Positions 48,799-57,523 of a stretch of DNA of 64,000 nucleotides are shown here, piece after piece (position 1 is the first letter of the stretch; the number at the start of each line of letters is the position of its first letter). Both the position numbers and the translations under genes were made by a program. A model generated the notes under the pieces. That model was not told the origin of the DNA. It saw only the letters and a program-made list of their open reading frames with translations, and ran no database searches. Source of the stretch: Nonomuraea turcica (GTDB lineage: Bacteria > Actinomycetota > Actinomycetes > Streptosporangiales > Streptosporangiaceae); contig NZ_JAUZQF010000007.1 in the NCBI RefSeq assembly GCF_030718205.1, positions 186,001-250,000 on the forward strand, in the 5' to 3' direction.

Positions 48799-50571
48799 TC
48801 AATGCGTGAGGCGCCAGACACGCAGCGAAGGTCCGTCACCCGGGATGACGTCGCCGTCGTCGGCGTCGTACACGCCTTCCGCGCGCATCCCGATGTGCAG
48901 CGGTTCGCCGGGGGCGCGGCGCGCGCAGATAAGCAGCGTCTCCTGGTACGTCTCGCGTGCGAACACCAGGCAGTCGGGGTCGGCGTGCAGCCAGCGTAGG
49001 CCGCCGTGGCGCAGCGCGGGCTCGGCGCGGCGCAGCCCGAGCAGGTCCTGGTATCCGGCGAGGGTCCGGCGGTCCTGGTCGGCGGGCCGGTTCCAGGGCA
49101 TGGGGGTGCGGGAGTGCTCGCCGTTCACGCCGGTCAGGCCGAACTCGCTGCCGGCGAACACCATCGGCGTGCCGGGCAGCGTGGCCTGTAGGCCGAGGGC
49201 AAGCAGGTGCCGCTCGCGTGAGCCCGTGACGGTGCGGATGCGCGGCGAGTCGTGCGAGTCCAGCAGTTGCCAGGAGTGCCGGTACGACCGCCAGGACATG
49301 TGCGAGGCGAACGAGCGGAACGTGGCCAGCGTGGCCTGCCCGTCCCGTGCGGGCACACCGCCCGGCACCCCCAGGAAATGCTCCAGGTCCAGCTCGGGGC
49401 CGCGCAGCCAGGTCCAGACGGGGCGGGTGAAGCCGCCGTAGTTCATGGTGCCGTGCCAGCCGTCGCGGTCCAGGTCAGGCGTGGCGTCGTGGTTGTGCTC
49501 GGCGATGAAGGCGGCCTGCGGGCCGAGCGTGCGCCGCAGCATGCGCGCGACCTCGTGGTTGTGGTCGGCGGCGCCGAGCCTGCCGGTCATGTTGGCCACG
49601 TCCACGCGCCAGCCGTCCAGCGGTCCAAGCCACTTCGTGAGCACGTCCCGCATGGCGGCGCGCACCCGCTCGCTGGCCCAGTTGAGCTTGGGCAGCGACT
49701 TGACGCCCCACCAGCTCTCGTAGTCGCCGGTCTCGGGGTCGAAGAAGAACATGTCCCGCTCGGGGGCGTTCACGTCGGAGACGGCGGCGGTGAACCATTC
49801 GTGGGTGTCGCCGCAGTGGTTGGTGGTGATGTCGCCGAGCAGCCGCATCCCGCGCGCGTGCAGCGCGTCGGACAGGCGGTGCAGCGCCGCGTCGCCGCCG
49901 AGGAGCGGGTCGACGGCGTCGAAGCTCGCGGCGTCGTAGCGGTGGTTGGAGCGGGCGGGCCAGATCGGCGTCAGGTAGACGGTGTCGGCGCCGAGGCTCT
50001 CGATGTGGTCGAGCCGCTGGGCGATGCCGTCGAGGTCGCCGCCGTAGAACTGCTCGGCGGTGCCGGGGCCGCTGGGGATGACCGGGTCGCGGTCCCAGTC
50101 GCGCGGCAGCGCCCAGTCCGGCAGCTTACCCAGGGGCCGGGAGCGCTCGAAGCGGTCGGGGAAGATCTGGTAGACGATCGCGTCCGCCATCCACCCCGGC
50201 GGCGGCTGGTGGCACACCAGGCGGAAGTCGCTCGCGTCGGTCAGGTCGTGCGTGACGAGCCCGGCCGCGGTCAGCCACGCCTGGCCGCGGCCGGTGGTGA
50301 GCAGGAACCGGTAGGGGGTGACGGGGTTGACCGCGGTGACCTCGGCCCGCCACCAGACGTCGGTCCCGCCGAATCCCCGGATGTCACGCGACGTGCGCGC
50401 CGCCGCGACATACCGCGGCTCGCCGTCATGAACCGTGCGTGCGTGAACGCCGGTGACGCCGGCCGCGAGCGGCGCCCGCAGCCAGAGCGTCACCCGCGAG
50501 CCGAGCTCGGGCGCCTGCTCGGAGACGTACAGAGCCGAGCCGTCGTGATGCGGCTCCCCGATGTAGCGCAA
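48799..50571 (-). CDS. GH13 neopullulanase/cyclomaltodextrinase-like enzyme
   Basis: This 590-residue protein has an N-terminal beta-sandwich of about 125 residues (MRYIGEPHHDGSALYV onward) and then a GH13 barrel: DAIVYQIFPDRF, GDITTNHCGD (region I), GWRVDVANMTG (nucleophile Asp), AFIAEHNHD (acid/base Glu) and LLDSHDSPR (region IV). This layout fits enzymes degrading maltodextrins, cyclodextrins or pullulan. There is no signal peptide, so it acts on imported sugars. The TTG start at 50571 lies 6 nt after the malG stop, with AGGTG overlapping, so it is the fourth gene of malEFG-GH13. Confidence 0.9.
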   Translation of the reverse strand: MRYIGEPHHDGSALYVSEQAPELGSRVTLWLRAPLAAGVTGVHARTVHDGEPRYVAAARTSRDIRGFGGTDVWWRAEVTAVNPVTPYRFLLTTGRGQAWLTAAGLVTHDLTDASDFRLVCHQPPPGWMADAIVYQIFPDRFERSRPLGKLPDWALPRDWDRDPVIPSGPGTAEQFYGGDLDGIAQRLDHIESLGADTVYLTPIWPARSNHRYDAASFDAVDPLLGGDAALHRLSDALHARGMRLLGDITTNHCGDTHEWFTAAVSDVNAPERDMFFFDPETGDYESWWGVKSLPKLNWASERVRAAMRDVLTKWLGPLDGWRVDVANMTGRLGAADHNHEVARMLRRTLGPQAAFIAEHNHDATPDLDRDGWHGTMNYGGFTRPVWTWLRGPELDLEHFLGVPGGVPARDGQATLATFRSFASHMSWRSYRHSWQLLDSHDSPRIRTVTGSRERHLLALGLQATLPGTPMVFAGSEFGLTGVNGEHSRTPMPWNRPADQDRRTLAGYQDLLGLRRAEPALRHGGLRWLHADPDCLVFARETYQETLLICARRAPGEPLHIGMRAEGVYDADDGDVIPGDGPSLRVWRLTH

Positions 50572-50576
50572 TGCAC

Positions 50577-51416
50577 CTATCCCTTGACAGCTCCGGCGGT
50601 CAGCCCGGAGACGATGTACTTCTGCAACCAGAGGAACACACCTACCGTGGGAACGGCGGTCAGCAGCGTCGCCGCGGCGAACATGCCGAAGTTCGCGTTG
50701 CGATGGTCCCCGGCGATCATGCCGTACATGCCGACGGCGAGGGTCTTGCTCTCGGGGTCGCGCAGGAACACGTTGGCCATGAGGAACTCGCTCATGGTGC
50801 CGATGAACGCCAGCAGCGCGGTGACCGCGAGGATCGGCGTCACCAGCGGCATGATGACGCGCCAGAAGATCTGCGCGTGGGTGGCGCCGTCCACGGTGGC
50901 GGCCTCGTCGAGCTCCTTGGGCACGGTGTCCAGGAAACCTTTCATCAGCCAGGTGTTCACGCCGAGCGCCCCGCCCAGGTAGAGCAGCATGAGCCCCCAG
51001 ACGGTGTTGAACCCGAACGCCGGGTACAGCTCCGTCACCCTGGTGAAGATCATGAAGATCGTGACGATGGCCAGGAACTGCGGGAACATCTGGATGAGCA
51101 GCAGCGCCAGCAGTCCGACCCGGCGGCCGGCGAAGCGCATGCGGCTGAAGGCGTAGGCGGCGAACATCGACAGCAGCAGGCTCGCGAACGACGCCACCAG
51201 CGCGATGAACACCGAGTTGAAGAACCACCGCGCGAACGGGTAGGTGTCGGAGGCGAGCAGATTGGCGAAGTTCGCCGGGCTCGCCCCGTTCGGCAGCAGG
51301 TCGGTGGAGGCCAGCGTGCCCAGCGGGTTGATCGCCGCGGAGACCACGAACAGGATCGGGAACACCGCGAACGCGCACACGACGAGCACGAACACGTGCC
51401 TGAGGGCGATTTTCAC
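50577..51416 (-). CDS. malG: Maltose/maltodextrin ABC permease MalG
   Basis: This 279-residue membrane protein has about six helices and the ABC-importer EAA loop DEAATVDGATHAQIFWRVIMP, given here to name the motif region (about residues 175-195). FPQFLAIVTIFMIF and the terminal QKYIVSGLTAGAVKG are typical MalG segments. The GTG start forms a GTGA overlap with the malF stop. With MalF it forms the channel; the ATPase is probably the solitary MsiK-like protein at 34560. Confidence 0.93.
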   Translation of the reverse strand: MKIALRHVFVLVVCAFAVFPILFVVSAAINPLGTLASTDLLPNGASPANFANLLASDTYPFARWFFNSVFIALVASFASLLLSMFAAYAFSRMRFAGRRVGLLALLLIQMFPQFLAIVTIFMIFTRVTELYPAFGFNTVWGLMLLYLGGALGVNTWLMKGFLDTVPKELDEAATVDGATHAQIFWRVIMPLVTPILAVTALLAFIGTMSEFLMANVFLRDPESKTLAVGMYGMIAGDHRNANFGMFAAATLLTAVPTVGVFLWLQKYIVSGLTAGAVKG

Positions 51417-52987
51417 GCGTAGACCTCCTCCTGCTTGCGCGTGCGCCGGAACGCCACGGCCGAGACGACCGCCACGATCGTGAAGATGAACACCGAGATC
51501 GCCGCCGCGAACCCGAACTGCGCCCCGCCCGCCCCGAACGCCAGCCGGAACGTGTAGGTGATCAGCAGGTCGGTGCCGCCCACCTGCGGGCTCTCGGCCG
51601 GGAACGGCCCGCCCTCGGTGGTGAGCGCGATCGCGTTGAAGTTGTTGAAGTTGTACGCGAACGACGAGATGAGCAGCGGCGTGAGCGCGACCAGCAGCAG
51701 CGGCAGCGTGACCCGGCGAAACGCCTTCCACGGCGTCGCCCCGTCGATGGAGGCCGCCTCGGTCAGCTCGCGCGGGATGGCCTGCAGCGCGCCGGTGGTG
51801 ACGAGGAACATGTAGGGGAAGCCGAGCCACAGGTTGACCAGGATCACCCCGAACCTGGCGGTCATCGGCTCGCCCAGCCAGTCCACGTTGGCCCCGAGCA
51901 GCTGGTTGATCAGCCCGAAGTCGCGGTTGAACAGGTCGCGCCACACCAGGAGCATGGCGAAGGAGGGCATCGCGTACGGCAGGATCAGCACGATCCGGTA
52001 GACGCGGGTGCCGCGCATCCGCGGGTGGTGCAGCGCCAGCGCCACCGACATGCCCAGCGCGAACGTCCCGAGCACGGAGCCCAGGGCGAAGACGACGTTC
52101 CAGCCGAGCACTCCCACGAAATATCCAGAAATAGTGGGATCGGTCAGCACGCGGGCGAAGTTGTCGAACCCGACACCGACCTGCCAGCCCTGCGCCAGGT
52201 GCTCGCCCTTGGCGTTGACGAAGTAGCCCTGGTCCTCGTCGGCCGTCCAGGTGTCGCCGTTGCCGCGCACGCAGTCGCAGGCGGCGTCGTACACCAGCGC
52301 CGCCCGGCCTTCGACGGCCCTGCTCAGCCCGTTGGCCTTGATCACGCCACCGGCGGTCGGCACGGCCAGCGCGGAGATCTGCTGGGCGCGGGCGGCCGCC
52401 TCGGGCGCCTTGAGCACGGTCAGGCCCGGCGCACTCAGCACCTTGCCGGTGACGCCGACCTCGGCGCCCGGCAGCGGCGTCAGCCCCTTGGGGGTGCCGA
52501 GGGAGACCTGCTTGGTCGACGGGTCCACCAGCAGGAACACCAGCTCCTCGCCGCGCAGCGCGACCGTCAGGCCGTACTCGGGCGAGCCCGGGGCCTGCCG
52601 CACAGAGCCGGTCTCGATGGCGGTGATGGCGGCGGCCTTGTCGCCACGGTGCCCGTCGCCGAAGTTCGTGAACGCGGTGGTGACCGTGTAGACGACGGGG
52701 AACACCTGGAACGCGACGAGGAAGACGGTGCCCGGGATGAGGTATTTGGCCGGAATGAAGCGGCGGGTCAGGTAGAGGGAGGCGATGCCCGCGGTGGCCG
52801 CGCACAGCAGCCCGAGCGACACCCACGACTCGGCCGCGATCAGCGGCGGCACGGCGTAGACCAGGATCGCGGCGGCCACGGCCAGCACCGCGATCCTGGT
52901 CACCAGGAACGCCGTGGTGATCTCCCTGCGGGGCCGCTCGGGCGCGCTCACCCGGGCGGCCTCGCGTTCGTCCACAGACGATGACAT
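51413..52987 (-). CDS. malF: Maltose/maltodextrin ABC permease MalF
   Basis: This 524-residue membrane protein has two to three N-terminal helices, a large exported loop of about 160 residues (from NFGDGHRGDKAAA to AQGWQVGVGFDNF) as in enterobacterial MalF, then six helices. The EAA motif is TEAASIDGATPWKAFRRVTLP (named region, near residue 405). The exported P2-like loop contacts the binding protein. It starts 5 nt after malE and overlaps malG. Confidence 0.93.
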   Translation of the reverse strand: MSSSVDEREAARVSAPERPRREITTAFLVTRIAVLAVAAAILVYAVPPLIAAESWVSLGLLCAATAGIASLYLTRRFIPAKYLIPGTVFLVAFQVFPVVYTVTTAFTNFGDGHRGDKAAAITAIETGSVRQAPGSPEYGLTVALRGEELVFLLVDPSTKQVSLGTPKGLTPLPGAEVGVTGKVLSAPGLTVLKAPEAAARAQQISALAVPTAGGVIKANGLSRAVEGRAALVYDAACDCVRGNGDTWTADEDQGYFVNAKGEHLAQGWQVGVGFDNFARVLTDPTISGYFVGVLGWNVVFALGSVLGTFALGMSVALALHHPRMRGTRVYRIVLILPYAMPSFAMLLVWRDLFNRDFGLINQLLGANVDWLGEPMTARFGVILVNLWLGFPYMFLVTTGALQAIPRELTEAASIDGATPWKAFRRVTLPLLLVALTPLLISSFAYNFNNFNAIALTTEGGPFPAESPQVGGTDLLITYTFRLAFGAGGAQFGFAAAISVFIFTIVAVVSAVAFRRTRKQEEVYA

Positions 52988-52992
52988 GACCG

Positions 52993-54270
52993 TCAGTTCT
53001 TGAGCGCGCCGTCGATGGCCTTCTGCGCGGCCGCGGCCGCCTTGGCGGCATCGCCACCCTTGACGACGGCGTTCTCGGCGATGCCGAACGGCTCCCAGAT
53101 CGCCGCCATCTCGGGGATGGCGGGCATCGGCATGCCCTCCTTGCCGGCGTCCATGAACTTGACCGCGTCAGGGTCGGTGGCCTGGACCTCCTGCAGTGCG
53201 GCGGTCAGCGCCGGGGGCCGCGGGTCGGCCTCGTACAGGGCCTTGGCGACGTCCTTGTTGGTCACGTAGTTGGCGACGAACTCCTGCGCGAGGGCCTTGC
53301 TCTTGCCCTTGGACGCGACGAAGAAGGACTGGACGCCGACGAACGGCGTGGCGGGCTTGCCGTCCTTGAACGCCGGGACGGCCGTGATGTCGTACGTGAT
53401 GCCGCCCTTCTTGACCTCGCTGATGGCCCACGGGCCGGAGACGAGGTAGGCGCACTTGCCGGAGGCGAAGTTGACGATGTAGTTCTCGTTGGTGATCGAC
53501 GTGCGCAGCGCGCCGTCGCCCTTCTCGCCCAGGGCCTTGAGCTTGTCGAACGCCTTGACCGAGTCCGGCGCGCCGAGCAGCACCTTCTTGGGGTCGGGGT
53601 CGCCGGTGGAGGTCGTGCCGAACAGGGCGCCGCCACCGGAGGCGAAGATCGGGTAGACGTGGAAGGCGTCGCCCTTCTGGCCGACGGGGAGGCAGAGCAC
53701 TTCCTTCACCTTGCCGTCCGCCTTGAGCTTCTTGCCCTCATCGATCATGTCCTCGATCGTGACGGGCGCCTCGGGGGCGAGCTTGGTGTTGCGGATCAGC
53801 GCGATGTTCTCCACCGCGTACGGCGCGCCGTAGATCTGGCCGTTGAAGGTCACCGCCTGGATGGCCTTCTCGGAGAAGGCGGCCTTCTGCTCCTCGGTCA
53901 GCGTGACCGGGTCGATGGCGCCGTTCTGCACGAGGTTGCCGATCCAGTCGTGCGCGCCGATCATGATGTCCGGGCCGCTGCCCTGCTGGGAGGCGGTGAG
54001 GAAGGTCTGCTGGTTGTCCTTGCTGATCTCCTTCACCTCCACCGTCACACCGTTCTCGGTGCCGAACTGGTCGGCGAAGGGCTTGAGCGGCTTGACGCGG
54101 CTGGGGTCGGCCCAGATCACGAGCGTGCCGGAGCTCGCTCCGGTGGTGGCCGCCGGGGCGGAGGCGGACGCGCTGGGCGCCGCCGGAGAGGCCGACTGGG
54201 AGTTGCCGCACGCCGTCGCGGCGAACGCGAGGGTCGCGAGGGCGGCCGTGCCGAGAGCCCTCATGCGCAT
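52993..54270 (-). CDS. malE: Maltose/maltodextrin-binding lipoprotein MalE
   Basis: This 425-residue exported solute-binding protein has a lipoprotein signal ending AFAATAC with Cys21 as the lipidated residue. A Ser/Ala-rich spacer follows, then the MalE fold (TLVIWADPSRVKPLKPFADQ, GPDIMIGAHDWIGNLVQNG, YGAPYAVENIALIRNTKL). AGGAGG lies 4 nt upstream of the ATG at 54270; a second ATG is 6 nt further in. First gene of malEFG-GH13, divergent from an alpha-glucosidase with operator-like palindromes between. Confidence 0.94.
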   Translation of the reverse strand: MRMRALGTAALATLAFAATACGNSQSASPAAPSASASAPAATTGASSGTLVIWADPSRVKPLKPFADQFGTENGVTVEVKEISKDNQQTFLTASQQGSGPDIMIGAHDWIGNLVQNGAIDPVTLTEEQKAAFSEKAIQAVTFNGQIYGAPYAVENIALIRNTKLAPEAPVTIEDMIDEGKKLKADGKVKEVLCLPVGQKGDAFHVYPIFASGGGALFGTTSTGDPDPKKVLLGAPDSVKAFDKLKALGEKGDGALRTSITNENYIVNFASGKCAYLVSGPWAISEVKKGGITYDITAVPAFKDGKPATPFVGVQSFFVASKGKSKALAQEFVANYVTNKDVAKALYEADPRPPALTAALQEVQATDPDAVKFMDAGKEGMPMPAIPEMAAIWEPFGIAENAVVKGGDAAKAAAAAQKAIDGALKN

Positions 54271-54361
54271 GGGACCTCCTGAGGTCACGCAGGAACGGCG
54301 GCACGCAAGGACACGCACCGCCGCACGAAGGAAAGCCAGTTTTCCGGGACGTTACTGTCTC

Positions 54362-54390
54362 TTTGCAAGAATTGGAAGAACTTGCGAAAA
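54362..54390. promoter_or_regulatory. Maltose operator candidate 1 (malE/alpha-glucosidase)
   Basis: GCAAG (54365-54369) and CTTGC (54381-54385) form an inverted repeat. The right half reads CTTGCGAAAA, matching the GTTGCGNAAA repeats in front of the alpha-glucosidase at 34330. Confidence 0.55.
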
Positions 54391-54416
54391 GCGTTACAGA
54401 AGCTCCACGTGAGATC

Positions 54417-54437
54417 TGCAACTTTCCGAAAGTTGCA
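54417..54437. promoter_or_regulatory. Maltose operator candidate 2: 21-bp perfect palindrome
   Basis: TGCAACTTTC and GAAAGTTGCA flank a central C, a perfect 21-bp palindrome lying 80 nt before the alpha-glucosidase start. A LacI-family repressor site is likely. Confidence 0.75.
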
Positions 54438-54516
54438 CTTGACCGGGCGGAAGCGATCAGGACATTCTTCACCAGAACATCACCCGACATCTCGGGCATC
54501 CGGGGGAAGGACAGCC

Positions 54517-56019
54517 ATGCTCGGCAACGACGACTGGTGGCGGGACGCCGTCGTGTACCAGGTCTATCCACGCAGCTTCGCCGACGCCGACGGCGATGGC
54601 ATGGGAGACCTCGAAGGCGTGCGCGGCCGCCTGGACTATCTCGCCGGCCTGGGCGTGGACGCCATCTGGCTGAGCCCCTTCTACACCTCCCCCATGGCCG
54701 ACGGCGGCTACGACGTGGCCGACTACCGCGACGTGGACCCCATGTTCGGCACGCTGACCGACTTCGACGCGCTGGTCGCCGACGCCCACGCCAAGGGCAT
54801 CAGGGTCATCGTGGACCTGGTCCCGAACCACTCCTCCGACCAGCACCCGTGGTTCCAGGCGGACCTGCGCGACCGCTACATCTTCCGCGACCAGCCGAAC
54901 GACTGGGAGTCCATCTTCGGCGGCCTGGCCTGGACACAGGTCGAGGACGGGCAGTGGTATCTGCACCTGTTCGCGCCGGAGCAGCCGGACCTCAACTGGG
55001 ACAACCCTGACGTACGCGCCGAGTTCCGTGACATCCTGCGCTTCTGGCTGGACCGGGGCGTGGACGGTTTCCGCGTCGACGTGGCGCACGGCATGATCAA
55101 GGCCGACGGCCTGCCCGACGTGGGCCCGAAGGACGGCCCGCAGGCCCAGATGCTGGGCGACGAGCAGCTGCCGTACTTCGACCAGGACGGCGTGCACGAC
55201 ATCTACCGCGAGTGGCGGCCGATCCTCGACTCCTACCCCGGCGGGCGGATGGCCGTGGCCGAGGCGTGGGTGTCCTCGCCCGAGCGGCTGGCCCGCTACG
55301 TCGGCCCCGACGAGCTGCACCAGGCCTTCAACTTCGACTTCATGATGGCCGACTTCCACGCCAAGTCGTTCCGCACGGTCATCGAGAAGTCGCTCCAGGA
55401 GGCCGAGCTGGTGGGCGCGCCGACCACCTGGGTGTTGTCCAACCACGACAAGCCCCGCCACGTCACCCGCCACGGCGGACTGGACCGCGCCCGCGCGGCC
55501 ACGCTGCTCATGCTGGCCCTGCCCGGCTCGGCCTACCTCTACAACGGCGAGGAGCTGGGCCTGCCGGAGGTGCTCGACCTCCCCGACGAGCTGCGCCAGG
55601 ACCCGGCCTTCCTGCGCCGGGGCGAGAGCCGCGACGGCTGCCGGGTGCCGATCCCGTGGACCGCGGCCCCGGGCTGCGGCTGGCGGGACCCGTGGCTGCC
55701 GATCCCGGAGGAGTGGACCGCGCTGTCGGCCGAGGCCCAGGAGGACGACCCGGACTCCACGCTGAACCTCTACCGGGCCGCGCTGCGCCTGCGCAAGGAG
55801 CACCCGGCGCTCGGCGGCGCGAGCTCCGGCACGCTCACGTGGCTCGACTCCCCCAAGGACGTGCTGATCATCGAGCGCGACCCCGGCCTGGTCGTGGTGC
55901 TCAACACCGGCGAGGAGCCGGTGCGCCTCGACCTGGCGGGCAAGGTGCTGCTGTCCAGCGGCCCGCTGGCGGCCGACGGGTCGCTTCCGCCGGACACCGC
56001 GGTCTGGTTCCAACGCTGA
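54517..56019 (+). CDS. Alpha-glucosidase, GH13 (second copy)
   Basis: This 500-residue cytosolic enzyme is closely similar to the product of 32852-34330. Regions are DLVPNHSSD, GFRVDVAHG (nucleophile Asp), VAEAW (acid/base Glu) and LSNHDKPRH. The ATG at 54517 has GGGGGAAGGA upstream. It is divergent from malEFG, and two palindromes in the 246-bp gap imply joint control by the maltose regulator. Having two copies suggests different chain-length preference or regulation. Confidence 0.93.
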   Translation: MLGNDDWWRDAVVYQVYPRSFADADGDGMGDLEGVRGRLDYLAGLGVDAIWLSPFYTSPMADGGYDVADYRDVDPMFGTLTDFDALVADAHAKGIRVIVDLVPNHSSDQHPWFQADLRDRYIFRDQPNDWESIFGGLAWTQVEDGQWYLHLFAPEQPDLNWDNPDVRAEFRDILRFWLDRGVDGFRVDVAHGMIKADGLPDVGPKDGPQAQMLGDEQLPYFDQDGVHDIYREWRPILDSYPGGRMAVAEAWVSSPERLARYVGPDELHQAFNFDFMMADFHAKSFRTVIEKSLQEAELVGAPTTWVLSNHDKPRHVTRHGGLDRARAATLLMLALPGSAYLYNGEELGLPEVLDLPDELRQDPAFLRRGESRDGCRVPIPWTAAPGCGWRDPWLPIPEEWTALSAEAQEDDPDSTLNLYRAALRLRKEHPALGGASSGTLTWLDSPKDVLIIERDPGLVVVLNTGEEPVRLDLAGKVLLSSGPLAADGSLPPDTAVWFQR

Positions 56020-56084
56020 CCAGTTGGGGGAATCTTTCCCTAAAAGCGGCATTTGACGGAAATTACGCTCGGTAGTGTCGGTGG

Positions 56085-57425
56085 GTGTCTGCCCTGTGGG
56101 CGAAGTCCCTACGGGGACGCGTCACCCTCATCGCGACGGCCGTAGCCGCCCTCGTGCTCATCCCCGTGGGCGTCGCGACGGTCCTCGTCACACGGTCGCT
56201 GGTCGAGGCCAGCGTGTACGAGAGCACCCGCGACACCGCCGAGCGCATCGCGTACGAGATGCGCAGCGGCGCCCTGCCCCTGGGCGCCGCCATCCCCGTG
56301 TCCGACCCGGCGGTGGACCTGATCCAGATCGTCGGGGCGGACGGGCGGTTCCTGGCCACCAGCGACGCGGCCAGGAACCTGCCGCCGCTCAGCGACGTGC
56401 GCCCCTCGGACGAGGACCGGGCCATCAGCACCACCCACTGCCTGCCGACCGAGTGCGTACACCTGTCGGCGGTCCGGGTGAGCAAGTTCGCCGACTCCCC
56501 CGTCATCTACGCCGGGCGCAGCACCCCCGACCTGCTGGCCACCAACACCCTCGAGGCGATCGTGTTCACCGAGATCGCCGTGCTGGTCGGGCTGGCCGGG
56601 TGGGCCACCTGGCTGGTCACGGGCCGGGCGCTGCGGCCGGTGGCGACCATGCGCGCGGAACTGGACGCCGTGCACGCCGGCGACCTGAGCAGCCGCGTCA
56701 CCGAGCCGCACGGCGCGGACGAGGTGGTCGAGCTCGCCAAATCCGTCAACAGCACGCTGGCCCGGCTGGAACGCTCCGCCGAGCAGCAGCGCCAGTTCGC
56801 ATCCGACGCCTCGCACGAGCTGCGCACCCCCATCGCCGGGCTGCGCGCCCAGCTCGAGAGCGCCCAGCTCTACCCGGACGACACCGACATCGATCTGCTC
56901 GTGCGCAGCGCACTGCGTGACACCGACCGCCTGGAGGCCATCATCACGGACCTGCTCCTGCTGGCCAGGATCGGCTCCCGGGTGGACGCGGCCAAGGAGC
57001 GGGTGGACCTGGCCGAGCTGGTCCGCCAGGAGCTGTCCATCCGCAGCGACAAGATCCCCGTGCGCGCCCACCTGGCCGAAGGGGTGCGGGTGGACGGCGT
57101 ACGGCTCCAGCTCGCCAGGGTGCTGACGAACCTGCTGGACAACGCCCAGCGGCATGCCGAGCACTACGTCAAGGTCACCGTCTCCAGGGAGGACTGCATG
57201 GCCGTGCTGTCGGTCGAGAACGACGGCGTGGAGATCCCCCAGCAGGACCGTGAGCGCATCTTCGAGCGCTTCACCCGCCTGGACGCGGCCCGCAGCCGCG
57301 ACGCGGGCGGCACGGGGCTGGGCCTGGCCATCGCGCGGGACGTGGCGATGGCGCACCGCGGCCAGATCACCGTGGAGGACTGCAGGGGCGGCGCCAGGTT
57401 CGTCCTGCGCCTACCCGCTGTTTAG
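56085..57425 (+). CDS. Sensor histidine kinase, orphan (no adjacent regulator)
   Basis: This 446-residue membrane kinase has two helices (about residues 12-36 and 160-182) around an exported sensor region containing two Cys (THCLPTECVHL). HAMP (GRALRPVATMRAELDAVHAGD), HisKA with QFASDASHELRTPIAGLRAQ (phospho-His) and HATPase (NLLDNAQRHAEHYV, GGTGLGLAIARDV) follow. The GTG start at 56085 has no good ribosome binding site. No response regulator adjoins it, and a methyltransferase scrap follows. The signal is unknown. Confidence 0.88.
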   Translation: MSALWAKSLRGRVTLIATAVAALVLIPVGVATVLVTRSLVEASVYESTRDTAERIAYEMRSGALPLGAAIPVSDPAVDLIQIVGADGRFLATSDAARNLPPLSDVRPSDEDRAISTTHCLPTECVHLSAVRVSKFADSPVIYAGRSTPDLLATNTLEAIVFTEIAVLVGLAGWATWLVTGRALRPVATMRAELDAVHAGDLSSRVTEPHGADEVVELAKSVNSTLARLERSAEQQRQFASDASHELRTPIAGLRAQLESAQLYPDDTDIDLLVRSALRDTDRLEAIITDLLLLARIGSRVDAAKERVDLAELVRQELSIRSDKIPVRAHLAEGVRVDGVRLQLARVLTNLLDNAQRHAEHYVKVTVSREDCMAVLSVENDGVEIPQQDRERIFERFTRLDAARSRDAGGTGLGLAIARDVAMAHRGQITVEDCRGGARFVLRLPAV

Positions 57426-57445
57426 TCACTGTTTCACAGCTTTCG

Positions 57446-57523
57446 TTCACGCCGCGGCCCGGCAGGGAGATCGGCGCCTTCTTCGGCGACTTCGAGCTCA
57501 TCCCGCCGGGCCGCAAGCCCTAG
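57446..57523 (+). pseudogene. C-terminal scrap of a SAM-dependent methyltransferase (Methyltransf_19-like)
   Basis: The open stretch FTPRPGREIGAFFGDFELIP followed by PG, a few codons and a TAG matches the last residues of the actinobacterial S-adenosyl methyltransferase family. No upstream part exists. A perfect 10-bp inverted repeat (GCGGCCCGGC at 57454, GCCGGGCCGC at 57505) lies within it and might act as a terminator between the convergent genes. Confidence 0.5.
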
